Source: Halorubrum salinarum
Lineage (GTDB): Archaea; Halobacteriota; Halobacteria; Halobacteriales; Haloferacaceae
DNA: 64,000 nt
Direction of reading: 5' to 3'
Assembly: GCF_013267195.1 (NCBI RefSeq)
Contig: NZ_CP053941.1
Coordinates: 186,001-250,000, forward strand
Shown: positions 25,685 to 34,822 of the stretch, piece by piece
Layout of the letters: the number at the start of each line of letters is the position of its first letter
Position numbering within the stretch: the stretch's first letter is position 1
Program-made: the position numbers and the translations under genes
Notes under the pieces: generated by a model
Databases searched by the model: none
What the model saw: the letters and a program-made list of their open reading frames with translations, nothing else
What the model was told of the DNA's origin: nothing

Positions 25685-26746
25685 ATGAGCGGACGAGAAC
25701 ACGCCCCCGCCGAGGCCGACCTCGCGTGGTGTCACGAGGCGGTCCAGGGGGTCTCGCGGACCTTCGCGCTGACGGTCGACGTGTTAGAGGAACCGATGGC
25801 GTCGCAGATCTGCGTCGGGTACCTCCTCTGTCGCGTCGCCGACACGGTCGAGGACGCCGGGCACATCCCGCCGGACGCCCAGAGCGACGTGCTGCGGACG
25901 TACCGGCGAGCGATCGACCCGGACGACGAGACCGACATCGCCGAGTTCCGCGAGACGGTCGACGAGTGGCTGCCGGCCGAGCGCGACGAAGACTGGAGCG
26001 TCGTCGCCGACGCGCCCACGATCGTCGCGACGTTCGAGGAGCTCGACCCGGAGGCGCAGGCGGCCATCGTCCCGCCCGTGCTGGAGATGGTCGACGGGAT
26101 GGCGATGTTCGTCGACCGCCACGCCACCGAGGGCGGGCTCCGCATCGACGACCGCGACGAGTTGGAGCAGTACTGCTACTACGCGGCCGGCACCGTCGGC
26201 AACCTCATCACGAACCTGCTCACCCGCGGCGACGTGGCCGAGGAGCGCGCGAAGCGGCTGCGGGAGACCGCCGAGGAGTTCGGGCTCCTCCTCCAGCTCG
26301 TGAACGTCTCGAAGGACGTGTACGACGACTACACCGAGGAGAACAACGTCTACCTCCCCGCCGAGTGGCTGGAGGCGGAGGGCGTCGACCAGGAGCGCGT
26401 CGTCCACCCCGAGAACCGCGAGTCGTCCGCGCGCGTCGTCGACCGCACCGCCGACTACGCCCGCTCGTTCCTCGACGACGCGCAGGCGTACTTGGAGACG
26501 ATGCCGCTCTCGAACGGCAACACGATGGAGGCGTGGACCGTCCCGTACCTGCTCGCGGTCGGCACCCTCCGCGAGCTGGGGAGCCGCCCTGAGGACGCGC
26601 TCACCGAGACCGGCGTGAAGGTGTCCAGACAGGAGGTGTTCGCGGTGATGTCCGCCGCGAGCGGCGTCGGCCGCGACTCGCTGGCGGAGCTGCGACAGAC
26701 CATCGCGCGGACCCCCTTCCACCGCGCGGTCGGGTCGGCGGACTGA
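25685..26746 (+). CDS. Squalene/phytoene synthase family protein
   Basis: 353 aa trans-prenyltransferase joining two prenyl diphosphates head to head. Two Asp-rich regions that bind the Mg-diphosphates are visible: CRVADTVEDAG and VNVSKDVYDDYTEE. The YCYYAAGTVGNLIT segment resembles squalene synthase more than phytoene synthase, so I lean to squalene synthase (precursor of haloarchaeal squalenes), but this needs a tree. A TATA-like CTTTTTATG lies about 30 bases before the ATG. Confidence 0.88.
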   Translation: MSGREHAPAEADLAWCHEAVQGVSRTFALTVDVLEEPMASQICVGYLLCRVADTVEDAGHIPPDAQSDVLRTYRRAIDPDDETDIAEFRETVDEWLPAERDEDWSVVADAPTIVATFEELDPEAQAAIVPPVLEMVDGMAMFVDRHATEGGLRIDDRDELEQYCYYAAGTVGNLITNLLTRGDVAEERAKRLRETAEEFGLLLQLVNVSKDVYDDYTEENNVYLPAEWLEAEGVDQERVVHPENRESSARVVDRTADYARSFLDDAQAYLETMPLSNGNTMEAWTVPYLLAVGTLRELGSRPEDALTETGVKVSRQEVFAVMSAASGVGRDSLAELRQTIARTPFHRAVGSAD

Positions 26747-26810
26747 CCACCACGGGCCGACGCCGCCGGCTCCCCTCGCATCTCTCTACCAGCTTCTCTC
26801 CGCTACTTTC

Positions 26811-28805
26811 TCACAGCCGCGACCGCGCCCGCGACACCGCCGGGACGCGCACCCCGATAGTCTCCCCGAGCGCCTCGGCCGCGCTCAGCAGCCACTCCGC
26901 GCGCTCGACGCGCGAGTCGAGGTCGCCGGGGCCGATCCGGTAGCGGTCGACGAGCTCCTCGACCGTCGCGCCGCCGATCCACTCGTCTAAGATTCGCGCC
27001 GTCTTCACCGACTCCAGCCACCCCTCGAAGTCGTCCGGGTCGGTCATGTCCGTGGTGAGACGGGCGGCGTTCCGCCGCGCGAACCGGTAGACGTCCGCGC
27101 GCTCGGCGTTGCCGAGGTAGGTGTCCTGCATGTCCGGCGTGTCGCAGATCACCTCGAAGGCGGTGAGCGTGGTCGCCTCGGGGAGGTCGGCCGCGGCGCG
27201 GAGCCCGGCGACGATCCGCTGGCCGGTCTCCGGGCGGACGTACTGCTTCGAGGTCGTCTCGCCGACGGCCGTCGCGACGAGCCGGTAGTCCTCGACGCCG
27301 CCCGTCTCCCGGGCGACCATCCCGGCCGCGACGAGGTCGTCGACCGCGACGGCGACCGCGTCGGCGAGGCCGCCCGCCCCGGTCTCCCGCGCGTAGAACG
27401 TCCCCTCGAACACGTCGAGGATCTCCGTCTCGGTCGCCGCGAAGTCCGTCGCTATCGCGGCGAGGACGTGCGTGCGGAGCGCGCCGGGGTCGGCGAGCTG
27501 CGACTCGACCGCCTCGGGCTCGCCCTCGACGTAGCGCTCGCGCACCTCGTCGCGCGCGTCGGCGTCCGCGACGAGGACCGCCTCGCCGTGGGGGTCGAGC
27601 CCCGGTCGGCCCGCGCGGCCGCACATCTGGTGGACTTCGAGCGTCGGGATCCACGACATGCCGCCCTCCCCGTAGCGGCGCTGGTCGCGGACGACGACGC
27701 GGCGCGCGGGGACGTTGACTCCGGCCGCCAGCGTGGGCGTGGCGCAGATACAGGCCACGTCGCGCTCGCGGAACGCCGACTCGACGACCGCGCGGTGGCC
27801 CGAGCGGAGCCCGGCGTGGTGGAACGCGACGCCGGCGCGCAGGCAGTCCGCGAGCTGTCGGCCGGTCATGGTGCCGTCCACGTCGGTGGCCTCCTCGGCG
27901 GCCGCCGCGGCCGCGTCCTCGACGCCCAGCGCCGCGGCGAGGCCCTCGTCCGCGAGCCGCTCCGCGAGGTCGACCGCCTCGCGGCGGGAGCGGACGAACG
28001 CGAGGCACTGGCCGCCGTCCGCGACCGCGTCGGCGACGAGCGCGGCGGTGACCTCGGTCGCGTCGGGGTCGTCGGAGTCGTCGGCACCCCCGTCCCGGGC
28101 CTCGCCGCCGTCACCGTCGCCGACGGTCTCGTCGGGGCCGACGTCGACCGAGAGGCTCGTGCCGTCGTCGAACGCGACCTCGCCGCCGACCGCGACGCCG
28201 GTCCGCAGGTCGACCGGGCGCCACGCGGACTCGACGAGGGCGGCGTCGAGCCAGTCCGCGATGGCGTCGGGGTTGTCGACGGTCGCCGACAGCGCCACCG
28301 TCTGGAGGTCGGGGTTCCGGCGCCGGAGCGTCGCCAGCGTCACTTCGAGCGTCGGGCCGCGTCGCTTCGCGCCGAGGAGGTGGACCTCGTCGACGACGAC
28401 GCAGGCGAGTTCGTCGACCCACGAGGCGCCGTTGCGGATCGCGGAGTCGACCTTCTCGCTCGTGGCGACCACCACGTCGTTGCCGGCGAGCGCCTCGCCC
28501 GTCGCGTCGAAGTCGCCGGTGGAGATGCCCACGTCGACGCCGGGCAGCGCCGCGAACGTCTCGTACTTCTCGCGGGCGAGCGCGCGGAGCGGACAGACGT
28601 ACAGGCCGGGGCCGCCGGCCGTCAACAGCGCGAGCTGGGCGATGAACGTCTTGCCCGACGCGGTCGGCACCGCCGCGACGACGTCGGCCCCCTCGCAGAC
28701 GCCCGCGTCGACCGCCGCGCGCTGGGGCGGGTACAGCTCGCGCACGCCCCGCTCGGCGAAGTGGTCGACGACGGGCTGAGACAGCGGCAGGTCCCGGACG
28801 CGCAT
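26811..28805 (-). CDS. Ski2-type DEAD/DEAH helicase (Hel308-like)
   Basis: 664 aa superfamily 2 helicase. Q-motif-like YPPQRAAVDAG, Walker A PTASGKT (about 47-53), DEVH box in CVVVDEVHLLG, SAT in VALSATVDN, and C-terminal motifs VATPTLAAGVN-like (CATPTLAAGVNVPARRVV) and QMCGRAGRPG. The winged-helix and ratchet parts follow. It is shorter than canonical archaeal Hel308 and has an acidic insertion around residues 210-245, so it may be a paralogue. Likely roles are fork repair or RNA turnover. Annotated as DNA helicase with reservation. Confidence 0.88.
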   Translation of the reverse strand: MRVRDLPLSQPVVDHFAERGVRELYPPQRAAVDAGVCEGADVVAAVPTASGKTFIAQLALLTAGGPGLYVCPLRALAREKYETFAALPGVDVGISTGDFDATGEALAGNDVVVATSEKVDSAIRNGASWVDELACVVVDEVHLLGAKRRGPTLEVTLATLRRRNPDLQTVALSATVDNPDAIADWLDAALVESAWRPVDLRTGVAVGGEVAFDDGTSLSVDVGPDETVGDGDGGEARDGGADDSDDPDATEVTAALVADAVADGGQCLAFVRSRREAVDLAERLADEGLAAALGVEDAAAAAAEEATDVDGTMTGRQLADCLRAGVAFHHAGLRSGHRAVVESAFRERDVACICATPTLAAGVNVPARRVVVRDQRRYGEGGMSWIPTLEVHQMCGRAGRPGLDPHGEAVLVADADARDEVRERYVEGEPEAVESQLADPGALRTHVLAAIATDFAATETEILDVFEGTFYARETGAGGLADAVAVAVDDLVAAGMVARETGGVEDYRLVATAVGETTSKQYVRPETGQRIVAGLRAAADLPEATTLTAFEVICDTPDMQDTYLGNAERADVYRFARRNAARLTTDMTDPDDFEGWLESVKTARILDEWIGGATVEELVDRYRIGPGDLDSRVERAEWLLSAAEALGETIGVRVPAVSRARSRL

Positions 28806-28868
28806 GTACCGCTCGTTCGGCGGGACCGGTGATAAAGAGTCGGCGGAATCCCCCTCGGCCGCCGCGGG

Positions 28869-29456
28869 TTACGCGTCGGCGTCGAAGTCCTGGAAGAGCT
28901 TCTCGTAGTCCTCGTCGTCGCTCGCGACCGCGTCGCGCGACTCGTCGGCCCGCTCGCGGAGCTCCTCGATCCGGTCGGTGAGCCGCTGGTACTCCTCGTT
29001 GTCGGCGAGGTCGTTGGCGCTCTTCTCGGACTCCAGCATCGCCTTCTTCGAGGTCAGCGAGAACAGCTCCTGGACCTCCGAGTCGTACTCGCCGCGCCGC
29101 AGGAGCCCCTCGACGGTCTCGCGGAGCGTGTCGCTCGTGACGGGCTTGACGAGGTAGTCGTCGAACCCCATCTCCAGGATGTCGAAGTCGGGCTCGACGG
29201 CGGTGACCATCGCGACCCGGCAGTCGATACCGCGGTCGCGGACCGCCGTGAGGACCTCGTCGCCCGAGAGGCCGGGCATCCGGCGGTCGAGTAGGATCGC
29301 GTCGACCTGGTTGTCGGCCTCGTCGAGCTGATCGAGCGCCTCGCGGCCGCCGTACGCGGTTCGGACGCGGTACTCGTCGCCGAGCCAGGCGGCGTACAGG
29401 TCGGCCAAGTCGGGTTCGTCCTCGACCACGAGGACCAGCGGCGGTTGCTCACTCAT
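28869..29456 (-). CDS. HalX-domain response regulator
   Basis: 195 aa. An N-terminal receiver domain carries acidic residues (VVEDEPDLADLY), phospho-acceptor Asp57 (AILLDRRMPG) and Lys in VKPV. A C-terminal HalX helical domain (EYDSEVQELFSLTSKKAMLESEKSANDL) follows. HalX regulators are haloarchaeal outputs of two-component systems without a clear DNA-binding domain. No histidine kinase lies next to it. An AT-rich TATTTTAATATA promoter is visible about 70 bases upstream. Confidence 0.93.
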   Translation of the reverse strand: MSEQPPLVLVVEDEPDLADLYAAWLGDEYRVRTAYGGREALDQLDEADNQVDAILLDRRMPGLSGDEVLTAVRDRGIDCRVAMVTAVEPDFDILEMGFDDYLVKPVTSDTLRETVEGLLRRGEYDSEVQELFSLTSKKAMLESEKSANDLADNEEYQRLTDRIEELRERADESRDAVASDDEDYEKLFQDFDADA

Positions 29457-29616
29457 GGATGACGGGAGCGAGGGGGTGTTCGCTCACACGTTTCGTCTCG
29501 CCGCTGGCTATATTAAAATACCTCTTCGACTCGGGGGTCGATCGGCGGCGCGGCCGGATTCGACTCCGCCCGGTCCGTGCTCGAAGCCGCTCTCGCCCGC
29601 CGCGCGGCCTCCGCGG

Positions 29617-31104
29617 TTACTCGCCCGGGCTGTAGTTGGGCGCCTCGTCGGTGATCATCACGTCGTGCGGGTGGCTCTCGCTCTGTCCCGCCGAGGAGAC
29701 GCGGACGAACTCCGCGCGCTCGTGGAGGTCGGGGACGGTCTCGGCGCCGACGTACCCCATCCCGGAGCGCATGCCGCCGGTAAGCTGGTGGAGCTCGGAG
29801 GCGAGGCTCCCCTTGTACGGCGTCGCGGCCTCGACGCCCTCGGGGACGAACTCCTCGTCCTCGTCCTCCTCCTTGAGGTAGCGGTCGCCGCCGCCGGACT
29901 TCATGGCGCCGACGGAGCCCATCCCGCGGTACTGCTTGTACTTCTTCCCCTGCATCGTGATGACGCGGCCGGGCGCCTCGTCGGTGCCGGCGAAGTACGA
30001 GCCGAGCATCACCGCGTCCGCGCCCGCGGCGATGGCCTTGATCGCGTCGCCGGAGTAGCGGATGCCCCCGTCGGCGATGACGGGCACGTCGTGCTCGGCC
30101 GCGACGTCGGCGACCTCCGCGACCGCGGTCATCTGCGGCATCCCCGCGCCGCTGACGACGCGCGTGGTACAGATCGACCCGGGGCCGATGCCGACCTTCA
30201 GGCCGTCGGCGAAGTCGACCGCCGCCTCGGCGGCCTCGCGCGTCCCGACGTTGCCGACGACCACGTCGGCGTCGACGGTGGCCTTGATCGCCTCCGCGGA
30301 GTCGAGGACGTTGAGGTTGTGCGCGTGGGCGCAGTCGATGAAGATGACGTCGACGCCGGCCTCGTCGGCCGCGACGGCGCGCTCCTCCTCGAAGGGGCCG
30401 ACGGCGACGCCGGCGAGCAGGCGGCCGCGCTCGTCGCGGGCGGCCTCCTCGTGTTCGCGGCGCTGCAAGATCCCCTGCATCGTCACCAGGCCGACGAGCC
30501 GCTCGTCGCCGTCGACGATGGGGACGCGCTCGATCTTGTGGTCGTACATCAGTTCGAGCGCCTCGCGCGCGTCCACGTCCTCCGGCGCGGTGATGACCTC
30601 GTCGGTCATCGCCTCGCGGACGGCGTCGTCCTCGCCGACCTCCAAGTACGGGCGGATGTCGGTGCCGGAGATGATCCCGAGGACGGTGTCGTCCTCGGCG
30701 ACGACGGGGGCGCCCGAGACGCCCTGCCGCTCCATCACCGCGTCGGCCTCGCGGACGGTGTCGTCGGGCGAGACGGTGACGACGTTCTCGCGGCGGATCA
30801 CGAGCTCGTGCGCGCGCTTGACGCGCTCGACCTCCGCGGCCGTCTCCTCGACGGTCATGTTGCGGTGGAGGACGCCGAGCCCGCCCTCGCGGGCCATCGC
30901 GATGGCGAGGTCGCTCTCCGTGACGGTGTCCATCGCCGCCGACAGCACGGGGACGGTGAGTTCGACGTTCTTCGAGACGCGGGTGGAGAGGTCCGCGTCG
31001 TCGGGCTCGACGCGGCTCTCCTTCGGTCGGAGCAGCACGTCGTCGAACGTCAGCGCTTCCGGAACCTCGAGCTTCGCCGAGAACCGGCCAGAATCTGTCG
31101 CCAT
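29617..31104 (-). CDS. guaB: IMP dehydrogenase
   Basis: 495 aa. Oxidises IMP to XMP, the committed step of GMP synthesis. The TIM barrel holds catalytic Cys312 in GPGSICTTR and the GMGSVGAM flap region, with a pair of CBS domains inserted at about 100-215. The start at 31104 ([12 protein letters not shown]) follows TATA-like CTTTTCATC by about 28 bases, giving a leaderless mRNA. A second TATA-like TATATAAC farther upstream (about 31180) could give a leadered form. Confidence 0.97.
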   Translation of the reverse strand: MATDSGRFSAKLEVPEALTFDDVLLRPKESRVEPDDADLSTRVSKNVELTVPVLSAAMDTVTESDLAIAMAREGGLGVLHRNMTVEETAAEVERVKRAHELVIRRENVVTVSPDDTVREADAVMERQGVSGAPVVAEDDTVLGIISGTDIRPYLEVGEDDAVREAMTDEVITAPEDVDAREALELMYDHKIERVPIVDGDERLVGLVTMQGILQRREHEEAARDERGRLLAGVAVGPFEEERAVAADEAGVDVIFIDCAHAHNLNVLDSAEAIKATVDADVVVGNVGTREAAEAAVDFADGLKVGIGPGSICTTRVVSGAGMPQMTAVAEVADVAAEHDVPVIADGGIRYSGDAIKAIAAGADAVMLGSYFAGTDEAPGRVITMQGKKYKQYRGMGSVGAMKSGGGDRYLKEEDEDEEFVPEGVEAATPYKGSLASELHQLTGGMRSGMGYVGAETVPDLHERAEFVRVSSAGQSESHPHDVMITDEAPNYSPGE

Positions 31105-31627
31105 ATAATCCGTCACAAGCGCCCGATGAAAAGCGTTGCGAGACGGCACGGACGTGGTGGTTGCTCACATCCGAATCCGTGTTATATACAGAATCGTGCC
31201 TATTTCGACGGGTGGGAACGCGACCGCGGTCGGATCGGATGCGACAGCCTCGACTGTTCGGTCCGCCCGACGGCCGCGGTCCGAAAACCGAGAGATGATC
31301 GGGGATGTTTGGCGAACGTCGATGTATCGTCATCGAAGCGCTACCATCGCCGTCGATCCATCGTGTCGTGCGGACACGTCTCACACAACCTTTAACGCGA
31401 CCGAAACGCGTATATTGGGTATGGACTCCGACAGTCCCGTGAACGCGCGCATCGCCGGCCAGCCGAACGCCGCCCTCGGCGTCCGCTTTACAGCCGGCAA
31501 TACGCGCAAACGCTTTACATGGGCTCGTCGGACCCGTCGCGGCGTGGACTCCGCGTGGTGGTCCCCGGACCATCGCGAGTCGCACGCGTCCCACCGCCAC
31601 CCCGTCGGTCAGGGCTATCGTCCCTAA
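31105..31627. promoter_or_regulatory. 523-base intergenic region between guaB and the DUF5794 gene
   Basis: No convincing gene. Guab-side promoter elements lie near 31128 and 31180. On the plus strand, TTTAAC at about 31390 is followed 25-30 bases later by an ATG at 31422 that opens 68 codons and ends with TAA directly before the DUF5794 ATG. That product is Trp/His/Arg-rich and unlike haloarchaeal protein, so I do not call it a gene. CGCTTTACA occurs twice (31484-31492 and 31511-31519) and may be promoter elements for the DUF5794 gene, which lacks a TATA box at the usual distance. Confidence 0.4.
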
Positions 31628-32635
31628 ATGAGCACGTCACGCCATCCGGTCGCCCTGCGGCTCGAACAGCAGGTCGGGAGCGCGACGAAGCTGCTCGCGA
31701 CCGTCATGGCCCTCCCGCTCGTCGACGGCATCTTCCCCGCGCTCGTCGTCGCCGGCGTCCTCGGATCGGCCACCGGCGTCGTCGAGACCGGCATCCTCAT
31801 CTTCGGCGGCTCCGCGACCGCCGCGGTGATCCTCGCCGAGATGGACGGCTCGCGGCGGGAGATGGCCACCTCGGTCCTGCTGATCGGCGCGGTCATCATC
31901 CCGGTCGCCGCCGTCGAGGCCGCCCTCGCGCCGACCCTCCAGGGGCTCCTGAACCTGCCCGTCTTCGAGCGGTTCGCGGGGCTCGTTATCCTGACCATCG
32001 CCGCCAAGACCGCCAGCTCGGAGGTCGGCGAGTTCCTGCCGAGCCCCGGCGTCATCATCGGTCTGGGCCTCGTCGCGAGCTTCGATCCGTCGGGGTTCGC
32101 CGTCGAGACCTCGACCGAGTACGTGGTCAACGGCACCGCGGCCGCCGCCGTAGGCGTGGCGTTCGCGCTGTCGATCGCGCTGCTCTCGCCGCACCTCCGC
32201 GGCCGCGTCGACATCGACCGGTTCCGGTTCGGCTCCGCGGTCGCGCTGGGCGTGCTCGCGCTGCCGATCCTGCTCGGCCCGTTCGACCTCATGCAGACGG
32301 ACGCGCCCATCGCGCTCGCGGTGCTCGCGGTGACGACCCTGTTCGCGTACGACCCGAGCGCGGACGGCGAGGCGAGCGTCGACGACGACGCGCCCGAAGA
32401 CGACGCGCCGGTCGACGACTCCTCCGAGGCGGACGACGGCGACGCGACCGACGCCGGCGGGGAGCCGGACACGGAGACCCCGAGCGATCCGCCGCTCGAC
32501 GCCCCGCCGGAGGGGCCTTCGCCCATCGTCGACGACGACGTCGCCGTCCTCGCGAACGGGGGCGACGGGCGAGAGACCGACGACGACGGCGCGGACCCGT
32601 TCGCGGACGACGACTCCCGCGCGCCGTGGCTGTGA
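31628..32635 (+). CDS. DUF5794 membrane protein
   Basis: 335 aa. About seven hydrophobic segments occupy the first 240 residues (for example ATVMALPLVDGIFPALVVAG and PSPGVIIGLGLVAS), followed by a roughly 95-residue Asp/Glu-rich, probably disordered C-terminal tail. The sequence matches my recollection of the haloarchaea-only DUF5794 family, function unknown. It is preceded by a long gap and followed by a small zinc-ribbon gene on the same strand. Confidence 0.8.
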   Translation: MSTSRHPVALRLEQQVGSATKLLATVMALPLVDGIFPALVVAGVLGSATGVVETGILIFGGSATAAVILAEMDGSRREMATSVLLIGAVIIPVAAVEAALAPTLQGLLNLPVFERFAGLVILTIAAKTASSEVGEFLPSPGVIIGLGLVASFDPSGFAVETSTEYVVNGTAAAAVGVAFALSIALLSPHLRGRVDIDRFRFGSAVALGVLALPILLGPFDLMQTDAPIALAVLAVTTLFAYDPSADGEASVDDDAPEDDAPVDDSSEADDGDATDAGGEPDTETPSDPPLDAPPEGPSPIVDDDVAVLANGGDGRETDDDGADPFADDDSRAPWL

Positions 32636-32743
32636 GCGACGGGTAGCCGCCCGCGAACGGCGCGCCCGTCTGACCGCTATCTCAGTGGCTCCGACCGCCG
32701 CGCGTGTCGCCGGGGTTTAGGCACTCGGCCCCGAACGGCCGGT

Positions 32744-32968
32744 ATGTCGAACCGCGTCGTTCAGGGGCGGATGGTGACGCCCGAGAAGCTCGCAGAGCTG
32801 GTCGAAGGTGAGTCGGTGCTGGAGGCCGAGTCGATCACGGACGCCGACCGCGACTGCCCGGACTGCGGCGGCGACGTCATCTCGGTCGGGTACATGCCGA
32901 GCGTGACGGAGTTCGTCACCGGGTACAAGTGCCAGGACTGCGACTGGAGCGCCGACGACCGCGACTGA
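32744..32968 (+). CDS. DUF5795 small zinc-ribbon protein
   Basis: 74 aa. Two CxxC pairs (CPDCGGDVISVGY and CQDCDWS) form one zinc ribbon. The N-terminal half (MVTPEKLAELVEGESVLEAE) is acidic and helical. It matches the haloarchaeal DUF5795 family, function unknown; small zinc-finger proteins are abundant in haloarchaea. It lies just before the tRNA-Trp gene. Confidence 0.8.
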   Translation: MSNRVVQGRMVTPEKLAELVEGESVLEAESITDADRDCPDCGGDVISVGYMPSVTEFVTGYKCQDCDWSADDRD

Positions 32969-33107
32969 AACGCCCGACCCGACTCACCCGACGATCGGCG
33001 GAACGGGCCGGAGGCGCCCGGAGTGGAAGCCCCCCGCCGTCCCTCGATCGCTTTCGATCGAAACCCCTTTATCCGCGTTTCGGCAATTGTCTGATGCGAG
33101 ATCACGC

Positions 33108-33282
33108 GGGGCTGTGGCCAAGCCAGGCATGGCGACTGACTCCAGAGGCTTGCGCCCGGGACGACACTCCAGACTGATATACCGAGCGGCCGACTGATCA
33201 TCGGTCGTGTTGACGACCCTCTGGAGTTCCGAGGCGCACCGGAGATATCAGTCGATCGGGGGTTCAAATCCCTCCGGCCCCA
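33108..33282 (+). tRNA. tRNA-Trp (CCA) with a 101-base intron
   Basis: The cloverleaf is complete once the intron is removed. The acceptor GGGGCTG pairs with CGGCCCC, the D stem is GCCA/TGGC, the anticodon stem ACTGA/TCAGT encloses CT-CCA-GA, and the T arm is GGGGG-TTCAAAT-CCCTC with discriminator A at 33282. Exon 1 ends at G37 (33145) and exon 2 begins at A38 (33247), the canonical haloarchaeal intron position. CCA is not encoded. TATA-like CTTTATCC lies about 40 bases upstream. Two more imperfect copies of the 3' end follow downstream. Confidence 0.95.
33146..33246 (+). ncRNA. tRNA-Trp intron, probable box C/D guide RNA
   Basis: In haloarchaea the tRNA-Trp intron is known to act as a box C/D RNA guiding 2'-O-methylation of the pre-tRNA itself (positions 34 and 39). 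Here the intron contains two CUGA boxes (33174-33177 and 33194-33197) and a C-like UGACGA (33211-33216). These are consistent with that role; the remaining C box is degenerate. The ends can fold with the exons into a bulge-helix-bulge splice site. Confidence 0.65.
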
Positions 33283-33460
33283 TTTCTTGCCGTCGCGAGC
33301 ACTCTCGCGAGCGACGGCGACGTGCTGAGGAGGAATTTGAACCCAGCGGAGGAGCGGAGCGAAGTCCGCGTGGTTCACAATCCCTCCGGCCCCACTTCTT
33401 GCCGTCGCGAGCAACACCGCGAGCGACGGCGACGGCGGTTCACAATCTCTCCGACCCCAG
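33283..33460 (+). repeat. tRNA-tail element: two further copies of the tRNA-Trp 3' end with hairpins
   Basis: Downstream of tRNA-Trp the T-arm/acceptor tail recurs at 33372-33394 (GGTTCACAATCCCTCCGG...) and, more diverged, at 33437-33459. The first two copies are each followed by the same GC-rich hairpin (TTGCCGTCGCGAGC...GCGAGCGACGGCGACG). Between copies 1 and 2 sits an insert with an inverted T-arm (ATTTGAACC at about 33344) and an inner stem GCGGA/TCCGC around GGAGCGGAGCGAAG. The same plan occurs after the initiator tRNA at 48340-48463. Confidence 0.8.
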
Positions 33461-33658
33461 AGCCGACTTCGCCGTACCGAATCACGTGTCGGTAATAAGT
33501 GCCCGAAGAGAGACAGGCCGTAGCCGGGCTTGTCCCCAGAGGCGAGGCAGCGCTCCCACTAGCCCTCGACTGGTTGGACCGCGTACCATGTTTCAGAGGC
33601 GGACGGCGGCCCGCCGTCTGCCGGTGGATTGAAGCCCCGCTCCGGACATGTACACGCG
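33461..33658. other. Non-coding gap before the Tat lipoprotein gene
   Basis: About 200 bases without a gene. The only structure I see is a tight hairpin, GCGGACGGCGG (33599-33609) against CCGCCGTCTGC (33611-33621), with one G-T pair. It lies 38-60 bases before the lipoprotein ATG and could be a leader structure or chance in GC-rich DNA. Confidence 0.35.
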
Positions 33659-34417
33659 ATGCCATATCGACGCCGGCGGGTTCTGACGGTCGGGGGAAGT
33701 CTGTCGCTGGTAGCGCTCACCGGCTGCTCGGGGGGCCTGGACCAACTCGGCGGGGGATCGTCCCAGTTGGAGGCGCAGAAAGCGGTCGTCGACCAGTTCG
33801 TCACCGGCGTGAACGAGGACGACCTCGACGCGGTGGACGAGGCCGTCGGGTCGTGGGCCGCCGGTGCGTTCACGGCGGACAACATCGGGGACTACACGTT
33901 CGATCGGGGGGACTTGCGCCGAACTGACCGCGACGAGACGTACGTGATCCTCGAGACGGAGCTCACGATCACGCACCGAGGGGACTCGCGGACGGAAGCG
34001 GTCTCGTTCCGACTGTCCCAGTCCAGGGAAGAGTGGTACATCGAACAGATTCTGGTCGTCGGTGGACTCATCATCGACGGGGAGCCGCTGGGACCGCCGT
34101 CCGTCTTCATGGACGCGGAGTTCGACTCGGAAGCGACCGACGGCGACGAGACCGGCGTACTGACGGTGAGACACAGCGGTGGCGGACCGCTCCCCGCGAG
34201 GGGAACCGCGTTCTTCGGAACGATCGTCGATCCCGAGGGCGCCGATCCGGACATTTCGACCGCGGGAGCGACGATCGCAGAGGCGACGCAGCGCTCGCGA
34301 TTCGGTCCGGGAGACAGCGTGACCGTCGGGGTCGAAACCGAGTACGACGTCACCGTCACGTACACGAAACAGGGGCTGGGAAAAACGGTACTCCTACAGG
34401 ATTTCACTCCCTCGTAA
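33659..34417 (+). CDS. Tat-exported lipoprotein, function unknown
   Basis: 252 aa. The N-terminus MPYRRRRVLTVGGSLSLVALTGCSGG has a twin-arginine stretch, a hydrophobic core and a lipobox LTGC, so it should be exported folded and anchored by a lipid on Cys. The mature part contains a helical region followed by an NTF2-like segment (AVVDQFVTGVNEDDLDAVDEAVGSW), then beta-rich sequence. The GTG/TTG-type upstream start is rejected because the Tat signal begins at 33659. Base composition is a little less GC-biased than its neighbours. Confidence 0.82.
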   Translation: MPYRRRRVLTVGGSLSLVALTGCSGGLDQLGGGSSQLEAQKAVVDQFVTGVNEDDLDAVDEAVGSWAAGAFTADNIGDYTFDRGDLRRTDRDETYVILETELTITHRGDSRTEAVSFRLSQSREEWYIEQILVVGGLIIDGEPLGPPSVFMDAEFDSEATDGDETGVLTVRHSGGGPLPARGTAFFGTIVDPEGADPDISTAGATIAEATQRSRFGPGDSVTVGVETEYDVTVTYTKQGLGKTVLLQDFTPS

Positions 34418-34562
34418 CGACGGTCGGGTGCCGCGTGTCCCGAAGACGCATGACAGCGATTCGCAATCCGTTTCGGTTCGCGTACTCCGGGGTTATGCTG
34501 TCCCGAGCTTTCGCGTCGCCACAGTAACGAACAGCACCCCGAGGGAGACGAGTCGACGCGAG

Positions 34563-34763
34563 TCAGCGACGCGCGACGATCCGGCCGGCCATGAGGCCGA
34601 CGAGCCCGATCATGCCCGCCATCGCGAGGTAGATCCCCAGCCCGATCAGTTCGCCGTTCGCGCCGTTCACGCCCGCGAGGCCTAGGAACACGACGGCGAT
34701 GACGGCGTGGAGCGCGAGCACGCCGGACGGGACGTTCGCTCCGAGGTCGAATCCGATGTCCAT
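34563..34763 (-). CDS. Small two-helix membrane protein, 66 aa
   Basis: Two hydrophobic helices (about 12-32 and 40-60) separated by GANGE, ending in GRIVARR. No family recognised. It begins at the ATG at 34763, since farther in-frame sequence upstream is out of keeping with coding DNA. It lies downstream of the HTH/membrane operon at 34823-35463 on the same strand. Confidence 0.7.
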   Translation of the reverse strand: MDIGFDLGANVPSGVLALHAVIAVVFLGLAGVNGANGELIGLGIYLAMAGMIGLVGLMAGRIVARR

Positions 34764-34822
34764 GCCGTTCGCTTCGGCGGGCGTCGGAAAAAGTCGTCCG
34801 GTCGGACCGCGCGACAGCGGTG

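Noticed and set aside
31422-31627. 68-codon frame ending directly before the DUF5794 start
   Set aside because: Position is suggestive (TATA-like box upstream, stop abutting the next ATG), but the product is Trp/His/Arg-rich and non-acidic, unlike neighbours; kept only as a note in the intergenic entry.
33283-33460. tRNA-Trp tail copies as a CRISPR array or classical integrated element
   Set aside because: Units are too few and too unequal for CRISPR, and no integrase or cargo genes lie between copies.
33207-33632. Open frame running through the tRNA-Trp tail elements
   Set aside because: It reads across a tRNA gene and its repeats; not coding.
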